7,075 nt of DNA, from positions 1 to 7,075 of the forward strand of contig CAMALN010000079.1 in assembly GCA_945836565.1 (NCBI GenBank), given 5' to 3'. This DNA is from an uncultured Lachnospiraceae bacterium (GTDB lineage Bacteria > Bacillota > Clostridia > Lachnospirales > Lachnospiraceae). The notes under the pieces were generated by a model, which saw nothing but the letters and a program-made list of their open reading frames with translations, had not been told where the DNA came from and made no database searches. Of this stretch, positions 1-6,051 are shown piece by piece (the first letter of the stretch is position 1; every line of letters begins with the position of its first letter). The position numbers and the translations under genes are program-made.

Positions 1-1
1 T

Positions 2-2524
2 GTATCATATCCGGAGACAGAAAAGCTTATCAAGCTATGCTCACTCCTTCACTGTTCGATAGATTATCTGTTACGGGATGAAATCACAAATCAAAATGGT
101 CTGTTAGAAGGAAGTCGTAATTACAGGAATGCCGGATCACTTCGGGGTAGCAATTCATCCAATGATACAAAACCAAAGGTGCCTGAAAAATTGTCCGATA
201 AAAGAAAACAATATACTGAAAGCGACTTTAACGAACGTGAAAACGTGCTTATGCTTCGTCACATTTCAAAACACTTTGTAAATAATGATAAGGTTACACC
301 CGTGCTCTATGATATAGACCTGTCATTTTATGAGAATGAATTCGTGGCAATCACGGGCGAAAGCGGTTCGGGCAAGACTACTCTTTTAAATATAATAAGC
401 GGTGCACTCGGTTACGATTCCGGCTCTGTATGCTACTATGGGAAGGATTATGCATTATTCAATAACATCGAATGGCAGAGCTTCCTGACTAACGATATCG
501 GCTATGTTGCTCAGGACAACAAGCTGTTGATGCAATATACCGTAGAACAGAACGTACTTAGTACTCTGCTTGTAAAGGGATACACCTTGGAATCTGCCGA
601 TACACGAATAGACCAGATACTCGCACTTGTCGGACTAAGCGACTATAAGAAGGAGAAAATTGTAAAGCTTTCTGCTGGGCAGCGACAGAGGGTAGCTATA
701 GCCAGAATCCTTGCAAAGGAACCCAAAATAATCCTTGCCGACGAAATCACCGCTAACCTTGATGATGCAACAGGCGACAAGATACTGGAGGTGTTAAAAA
801 AGGTATCCTCCAACCACCTTGTGATTCTTATAACACATAATTATGACCAGGCGAAGAAATATGTTACAAGGCATATAGAGATAAGAAATAAAACTGTACA
901 TCTGGATGAGGTAATAACATCAAATATAAGTGATGCCAAGACCGTAGACCAAATTAGTGATACAGCACTTATAAGAACAAGCAAAAAGCCTGACAACATA
1001 TTTGTAAAATGGAATATTTTCTCGAGAATCGGATTAAGCACTATTTTAATTATGCTCCTATTTGTGTCCGGACTCATTCTATTTTCTCTTGGTGATGTAT
1101 TTTTTATGAACTCGGATAATATTACCATAAAAAAATTCGATGATACGGCATTTAAGAATCCGGATGACACACGTATAGTCATCACAAGAAAGGATAAAAA
1201 AGAGATAACGGATACAGACCTTGAAACCATACAAGGCATAAAGAATGTAAGATACGCAGAAAAATTCGACCTTGTAAATGATGTAAAATACTATTACAGA
1301 CCTCAAGCAGATTACGAATCGTATCTTACTTACTCAAGGGCTTACATAAAACCACTTGCTACAAATTATGTCAAATCATCCTCCTGTCTAAAAGAATCCC
1401 AGATATATAAGGGCAGGCTACCGCAGGGACTTAATGAGGTCGTGGTTTCAAGGGATGACGCTGAAAGACTCGGCGAAGACATCGTCATCTTCTTCCAGCT
1501 TCCGTACAACAAGCTCGGACAGGATTTTTTCAGGACGTGCAGGGTGGTCGGTGTAGCAGACATTAGCGGATATCAGCTTTATCTTTCCGAGGATGAATGT
1601 GACATGCTCTCAAACTTATGTACAAACGGCAGTGTACATCTTAATTACAGCTATAACGCGGAAAGAAATACCTACTCACGAACCATTGGTATCGTTCCGA
1701 TTATTCAGGATGACGTAAAAAATGATGATGTATTCATAGACTATCAGATGCTCAAAATGTTCAATACAGTACTACCGGAGGGACAATGTCAAATATCTCG
1801 TGAATATTATGAACGCTTTGGTCTGGACACCGGCAAAAGAAATACCATTACAGTAAATGCAGTACAAGGGAAATTAACTGATGACACATTCAACGAATAT
1901 TCCCATGCTGTATCAAACAAATTGCCTGTTCCCGTAAATACAGAGCCCTTTGTAGGTATTACAAAGCAGTCCTTTTACGACATATACGATTATGGCTCTT
2001 ACCAGATGAGTGCATTTATAGATGATTACATCGATACCGACAAGGTGCTAAAGGCAATTAATAAAACAGGACTGTATGACGCAATCAGCTCATACAGGCT
2101 GTCTATGAATGAAATAGATACAGACAAAAAAGCTAATCGCCAAAAGATTTATACAGTGATATTTATTTCATGTTTAGTACTTATACTTATGACTGCCTTT
2201 ATTGCTTCTACTCTTATGGGTCTTAAAAGCAGTGACTTTGAGATATTTAAGCATATAGGAATAAACAGACGAAGCAGGAACAGCATCCTATTCAAGCAGT
2301 TTGCCATATACTCAATTACTGCTTATGTTCTGATGTCGTTAACCATTAGTGTACTTAAGCTGGCAGACTTTTCATACATACATGATTTTGTCAAATACTT
2401 CAGGCTGAGAGAATTTTTAATCTGCACGATAATCTATGTTGTGATTTCTGTTCTGACATCGATAACAACGTGCGTACACATAAATAAGAAGATAGGAGGC
2501 CGGGCATTTTATGATAGAAATTAA
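2..2524 (+). CDS. XRE-type HTH / MacB-like ABC transporter ATPase-permease fusion, 5'-truncated by window edge
   Basis: The frame is open from base 2 to the TAA at 2522-2524 (840 visible residues, numbered from base 2). Residues 1-27 match the end of an XRE/Cro helix-turn-helix domain (EKLIKLCSLLHCSIDYLL), so the DNA-recognition helices lie left of the window. A polar linker follows (about 28-80). The ABC ATPase has Walker A GESGSGKTT (119-127), a Q-loop Gln near 171, a degenerate signature LSAGQ (223-227), Walker B IILADE (243-248) and H-loop His 279. Membrane segments are predicted near 342-366, 716-740, 764-786 and 804-826. The roughly 350-residue loop between the first two should be outside the cell and contains the GRLPxxxxEVVVS pattern typical of MacB/FtsX extracytoplasmic domains. 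The family couples cytosolic ATP hydrolysis to export or to mechanical work across the membrane; the substrate is unknown. A start at GTG 179 is unlikely because it has no ribosome binding site and would cut the linker. The transporter assignment is firm; a regulatory role for the HTH is inference. Confidence 0.9.
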   Translation, partial: VSYPETEKLIKLCSLLHCSIDYLLRDEITNQNGLLEGSRNYRNAGSLRGSNSSNDTKPKVPEKLSDKRKQYTESDFNERENVLMLRHISKHFVNNDKVTPVLYDIDLSFYENEFVAITGESGSGKTTLLNIISGALGYDSGSVCYYGKDYALFNNIEWQSFLTNDIGYVAQDNKLLMQYTVEQNVLSTLLVKGYTLESADTRIDQILALVGLSDYKKEKIVKLSAGQRQRVAIARILAKEPKIILADEITANLDDATGDKILEVLKKVSSNHLVILITHNYDQAKKYVTRHIEIRNKTVHLDEVITSNISDAKTVDQISDTALIRTSKKPDNIFVKWNIFSRIGLSTILIMLLFVSGLILFSLGDVFFMNSDNITIKKFDDTAFKNPDDTRIVITRKDKKEITDTDLETIQGIKNVRYAEKFDLVNDVKYYYRPQADYESYLTYSRAYIKPLATNYVKSSSCLKESQIYKGRLPQGLNEVVVSRDDAERLGEDIVIFFQLPYNKLGQDFFRTCRVVGVADISGYQLYLSEDECDMLSNLCTNGSVHLNYSYNAERNTYSRTIGIVPIIQDDVKNDDVFIDYQMLKMFNTVLPEGQCQISREYYERFGLDTGKRNTITVNAVQGKLTDDTFNEYSHAVSNKLPVPVNTEPFVGITKQSFYDIYDYGSYQMSAFIDDYIDTDKVLKAINKTGLYDAISSYRLSMNEIDTDKKANRQKIYTVIFISCLVLILMTAFIASTLMGLKSSDFEIFKHIGINRRSRNSILFKQFAIYSITAYVLMSLTISVLKLADFSYIHDFVKYFRLREFLICTIIYVVISVLTSITTCVHINKKIGGRAFYDRN
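2494..2499 (+). promoter_or_regulatory. Shine-Dalgarno of the second ABC gene
   Basis: AGGAGG lies inside the last codons of the upstream gene, 11 nt before the ATG at 2511. With the 14-nt overlap of the two reading frames, it fixes that start and suggests translational coupling and balanced production of the two subunits. Confidence 0.85.
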
Positions 2525-4838
2525 AAATCTAAAGAAGACTTTTTCTTCACATAAGAAGGAAATTATCGCTGTCAATACTACAAGCCTCGAGCTTCCGAAT
2601 AAAGGCTTTATATGTATACTCGGGGAAAGCGGTTCAGGAAAAACAACCCTTTTGAACGTACTAAGCGGACTTGAGCCTTTCGAAGGCGGTCAGATATACT
2701 ACGGCGACAAGCTGCTAAACAAATATGACCGCAAAACCTATGAGGACTACCGCATAACAAACTTCGGATATATATTTCAGAATTATCTGTTGGTAGAAGA
2801 CTGCACTGTGGCCTTTAACATTGATATAGCGCTTGAAATGTCCGGACTTAGCCGGGAAGAACGCGATGAGCGAATCGACGAGGTGCTTGCCGCAGTAAAT
2901 ATGGAAAAATATCATGATAAACCTGCTGGCGAATTATCCGGCGGCGAAAAACAGCGTGTTGTACTAGCAAGGGTTCTTGCCAAAATGCCAAATATCATAT
3001 TTGCCGATGAGCCGACTGCAAACCTTGACAAACGGAATGCCGTTGAAGTTATGAACCTTATGAGAGAAATCTCCAAAACACGTCTGATAATCATGGTTTC
3101 ACACCAACGCGAACTTGTATATAGCTTTGCCGACCGGATACTCCACATAGAAAATGGCACCATAGTTAAGGACGAAGCAAATATTCCGTCAGGAATCAAA
3201 GCTGTGGATGATGACGGCTCCATATACCTTGATGACTATCCTGAAGAAATATGCAACATGGGTGGTGTAGATGTTCATTTTGTGGGCGAAGCAGCCGAGC
3301 CAACTCGCCTTGATATCGTTTTTCTGGACGGAAAATATTATCTGCGTGTTGCTGACAACTCACCTATTGTCGCAGTAGATAACCAATCCGATATTGTACT
3401 GATAGACAGCCGCACACCGGAAAACGACTCAAAGCCGAAGGAGTTAAATCTCTCAAAACCGGAATACAAGCCTGTAACCAAGCAATATCAGCTGATAAAG
3501 AGAATATGTGCGTCCATAGCCATGCACATGAGTAATAAAAAATATTTTATGGCAGCAATTTTGATAATAAATACCCTGCTTTTGTGTCTGGTTGCAACGG
3601 CCTACTTCACGATTGCAAAGCCTGATATATCTAAAATCGTAACTCATGATTCACATTATATATATGTTGAAATGGACAGTTTTATCGACGATAGAAAGAA
3701 TACTATACACGAAAAGCCAAAGCTTGCATATTTTACAGAAGTTACTTCTTATGACGAAAACTACCATGTACTTCTCAATAATCAACAGCCTGTATATGGC
3801 GGGGATCTTTATTCGAATTCTGATATAATTTTTTTCGGAAAAAAATATACACAGCTTCAGCCTATCTCAAAAAGCTTCTCTGAATTTACGTATGCTATAG
3901 CTGAAGACAGACTTGACGAAAAAGATATAATAGAAGGACGTCTGCCGGAAAATGACGATGAAATAGTACTTGATAAATGGGTAGTTGACAGAATAATTCA
4001 CTCAAATGACATAATACTAAAATCTTACGAGAAGTACGAGGATTTTATCGGTGAAACAGTACGAATAGACGGAAATGCTATATTTCCTGTGACAATCGTC
4101 GGTATATGTGATACCAAAGAGCCAAATGTGTATATATCACGCTTTACAAGCCTTAAGATAGCCGAATGGCTTTCACAATTAGATTACCATGACACTACCT
4201 TTAACAATTACATATCCTCATTTACTGACACAGATAAAAGGGACAAAGCAATTGAAGAAGAATATGATGATATAATGCAGTGTGCATTCGACTATTCCGG
4301 AAGCTTTATCATATATACGCAGGAGGTTGATACAACGCTTTCTATTCTTGATGAGATTGTCTCCAAAGCCACGGCAGACAATTATAAGATGAACGTATCG
4401 TATCCATACCAAGAAGAGCTTGAGCAATTTCAAAAAAAATACGAACGGTACCTGAATATCATTCTATGCATAGGAATAATCACAGGGGTATTGTCACTTA
4501 TCACAGTTTTCTACCTGATATATGCTGACATCTGCTCACAGAAAAAACTCCTGACGATATACTATGTCAACGGTGTCAAAGGTCAAATTCTTTCAAAAGC
4601 GTATATGATGGCATCATTTAGGCTTGTCACATGTACGGTACTTCCTTTTGCTATATTATATAAAATTGGTCTTGCATGCTATAATGCTCTCAATTTTTTA
4701 ACCTTGAAGCTCAATCTGCCACTGCATATATTGGCAGGAATAATAATACTGTTATATGTATTGGTTTCGCTTATATCATTTACTCTTATAAAAAGATTTA
4801 TAAGCAGACCGGTTGCAAGACAAGAAATACTGGAATAG
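2511..4838 (+). CDS. MacB-like ABC transporter ATPase-permease subunit, partner of the upstream HTH-ABC protein
   Basis: A complete 775-residue protein. The N-terminal ABC ATPase has Walker A GESGSGKTT (38-46), Q-loop Gln 90, canonical signature LSGGE (142-146), Walker B IIFADE (162-167), D-loop NLD (171-173) and H-loop His 198. An acidic, beta-looking segment (about 228-305) separates the ATPase from the first membrane helix (345-368); the upstream partner lacks it. A roughly 278-residue extracytoplasmic domain follows, carrying GRLPENDDEIVLD, the same pattern seen in the partner. Three more membrane helices come near 648-673, 698-722 and 741-765. This order (ATPase, TM1, large outer domain, TM2-4) is the MacB/FtsX (type VII) layout. 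The ATG at 2511 is chosen for its AGGAGG and for immediate entry into the ATPase fold. The overlap with the preceding gene points to one operon and a heterodimer. The cargo (peptide, antibiotic, lipid or signal) cannot be read from the sequence; no peptide precursor or immunity gene is visible nearby. Confidence 0.92.
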   Translation: MIEIKNLKKTFSSHKKEIIAVNTTSLELPNKGFICILGESGSGKTTLLNVLSGLEPFEGGQIYYGDKLLNKYDRKTYEDYRITNFGYIFQNYLLVEDCTVAFNIDIALEMSGLSREERDERIDEVLAAVNMEKYHDKPAGELSGGEKQRVVLARVLAKMPNIIFADEPTANLDKRNAVEVMNLMREISKTRLIIMVSHQRELVYSFADRILHIENGTIVKDEANIPSGIKAVDDDGSIYLDDYPEEICNMGGVDVHFVGEAAEPTRLDIVFLDGKYYLRVADNSPIVAVDNQSDIVLIDSRTPENDSKPKELNLSKPEYKPVTKQYQLIKRICASIAMHMSNKKYFMAAILIINTLLLCLVATAYFTIAKPDISKIVTHDSHYIYVEMDSFIDDRKNTIHEKPKLAYFTEVTSYDENYHVLLNNQQPVYGGDLYSNSDIIFFGKKYTQLQPISKSFSEFTYAIAEDRLDEKDIIEGRLPENDDEIVLDKWVVDRIIHSNDIILKSYEKYEDFIGETVRIDGNAIFPVTIVGICDTKEPNVYISRFTSLKIAEWLSQLDYHDTTFNNYISSFTDTDKRDKAIEEEYDDIMQCAFDYSGSFIIYTQEVDTTLSILDEIVSKATADNYKMNVSYPYQEELEQFQKKYERYLNIILCIGIITGVLSLITVFYLIYADICSQKKLLTIYYVNGVKGQILSKAYMMASFRLVTCTVLPFAILYKIGLACYNALNFLTLKLNLPLHILAGIIILLYVLVSLISFTLIKRFISRPVARQEILE

Positions 4839-4840
4839 GA

Positions 4841-4906
4841 AATAAAAAAATCACCCGGCCACATAATCTGTAAATCATTATGTAGCTGGGTGAAATTCGG
4901 TATTTT
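4841..4906. terminator. Bidirectional intrinsic terminator between convergent genes
   Basis: A 17-position stem (4851-4867 with 4877-4893) has one G-T wobble and one C-A mismatch around a 9-nt loop (4868-4876). Read on the minus strand, the stem is followed directly by TTTTTTTATT (complement of 4841-4850), a strong U-tract that would end transcripts from bioB. On the plus strand the trailing sequence is weaker (TATTTT at 4901-4906) and 7 nt away. A further 9-bp perfect outer pairing (4834-4842 with 4904-4912) encloses it and includes the stop codon of the ABC gene. The remaining spacer, 4913-5043, shows no gene or further convincing structure. Confidence 0.85.
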
Positions 4907-5043
4907 CCTATTCATGAATGTTTGTTGCCTTCCTTAAATTGGTGTCTTTTGTGTTTTGCGTATAACGAGCTTAAATGTCCCTATATCTATTAATTCATAG
5001 CTTAACCTCACAAAATACAGTCTACCATTTAAGTATGTTTTAT

Positions 5044-6021
5044 TTATCGTGGATAATTTGGTTCAACATCTCGTCCCATCTTCTTAAGCATCTCACGATC
5101 GCTACGTATTGTAGCACAGGCAACTGTAGTAAGCATATTTCCTGTTATGGTTGCAGAAGCACCTGCGCAAAATGCTTTTTCACCATCATTTTCAAGCAAC
5201 GCCCTACCTGCTGCCAGACGTATATTTGCCTCCGGATTTATATATCGGAACATTGCAATAGTACGCAGAATCTCATCCTCTGACAAAGAATTCTGATTCT
5301 CAAGGGGAGTTCCCGGAATCGGCATCAATGCATTAATCGGGATTGATTCTGCCGGCACCTCCGACAAGCTAATTGCCATGTCCAAACGATCTTCCCATGT
5401 TTCTCCCATTCCGATTATTCCACCTGAGCATACACATAGTCCCTCTTCCTTTACCATCTTAAGTGTTTCCATTTTCATTTCATATGTATGTGTTGTGCAT
5501 ATTTGCGGGAAATATCTCTTTGAAGTCTCAATATTGTGATGATAGCTTGTCACCCCGGCTTCCTTTAATCTTCTCAGCTGTTCCCTTGTCAAAAATCCCA
5601 TAGAAGCACAAAGGTCAATCCTGGTATTTTCCTTCATCACCTTGTACGCTTCAATTGCCTTTTCAAACTCTTTGTCACTAAGTGTTCTTCCGGCCGTAAC
5701 TATCGAAAATCTGTCAACCTTTTCTGCTTCATTCATTCTACAATGCTCCAAAATAGTATCGACCGGTAAAAAATCGTACACCTCACAGTTGGTATGATGG
5801 TGTGCTGACTGTGCACAATATTTACAATCCTCCGGGCATCTTCCACTTCGCCCATTTATTATAGAGCACAGATCTACTTTATCTCCAACAAGTGCTGCGC
5901 GAATTTGATCCGCACCCTTGCAAAGCTCGTCTAAATCACATGTAATAAAATAAGACAAATCCTCCCCTCGTTTAAGTCTTCTTCCGTCAATTATTTCATT
6001 TGCCAATTCTAATACATCCAC
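5044..6021 (-). CDS. bioB: Biotin synthase, radical SAM enzyme with Ser at the classical first [2Fe-2S] ligand position
   Basis: A 325-residue protein, close to the usual BioB length. BioB inserts sulfur into dethiobiotin, the last step of biotin synthesis, using S-adenosylmethionine radicals in the cytoplasm. The radical SAM cluster motif CPEDCKYC gives Cys 62, 66 and 69. By comparison with the E. coli protein, the auxiliary-cluster positions are Cys 138 (DLCASMG), Cys 198 (CVCSGGIIGMGET) and Arg 268 (RLAAGR). The position of E. coli Cys97 (RFCMG) is Ser 106 here (RFSIVTAGR, codon TCG at 5704-5706). YHHNIETS, INALMPIPGTPL and the C-terminal CAGA segment are also family-typical. Translation starts at GTG 6021, supported by a GGAGGT 9 nt upstream. 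The gene lies 30 nt after the LCP gene, probably on a shared transcript, and no other biotin gene is in view. Identification is strong; the cluster type is inferred. Confidence 0.95.
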   Translation of the reverse strand: MDVLELANEIIDGRRLKRGEDLSYFITCDLDELCKGADQIRAALVGDKVDLCSIINGRSGRCPEDCKYCAQSAHHHTNCEVYDFLPVDTILEHCRMNEAEKVDRFSIVTAGRTLSDKEFEKAIEAYKVMKENTRIDLCASMGFLTREQLRRLKEAGVTSYHHNIETSKRYFPQICTTHTYEMKMETLKMVKEEGLCVCSGGIIGMGETWEDRLDMAISLSEVPAESIPINALMPIPGTPLENQNSLSEDEILRTIAMFRYINPEANIRLAAGRALLENDGEKAFCAGASATITGNMLTTVACATIRSDREMLKKMGRDVEPNYPR

Positions 6022-6030
6022 TTTTATCCT

Positions 6031-6036
6031 ACCTCC
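6031..6036 (-). promoter_or_regulatory. Shine-Dalgarno of bioB, supports a GTG start
   Basis: Reading the minus strand, GGAGGT is followed by a 9-nt A-rich spacer and GTG at 6021-6019. No ATG in this frame competes, so the site decides for the GTG start. It sits in the 30-nt gap after the LCP stop codon. Confidence 0.85.
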
Positions 6037-6051
6037 GTTGATATAATTTAG

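Noticed and set aside
179..181. GTG as the start codon of the first ABC gene
   Set aside because: No Shine-Dalgarno upstream, and the frame is open to the window edge with recognisable HTH residues; the start lies outside.
841..1239. Minus-strand open frame of 132 codons
   Set aside because: It lies fully opposite the ABC gene, has no ribosome binding site or recognisable domain, and its hydrophobic look reflects the complement of the first gene.
4910..4919. 10-nt palindrome ATTCATGAAT as an operator
   Set aside because: It lies between convergent gene ends where no promoter is expected, and a 10-nt AT-rich palindrome is easily found by chance.
4975..5283. Plus-strand open frame overlapping the 3' end of bioB
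   Set aside because: It is antisense to conserved BioB sequence over most of its length, with an unusual Cys-rich composition and no family resemblance.
6040..6051. AT-rich TAAATTATAT on the minus strand as a -10 box for bioB
   Set aside because: It lies immediately next to the bioB ribosome binding site, so the leader would be too short, and no matching -35 was seen; co-transcription with the LCP gene is simpler.
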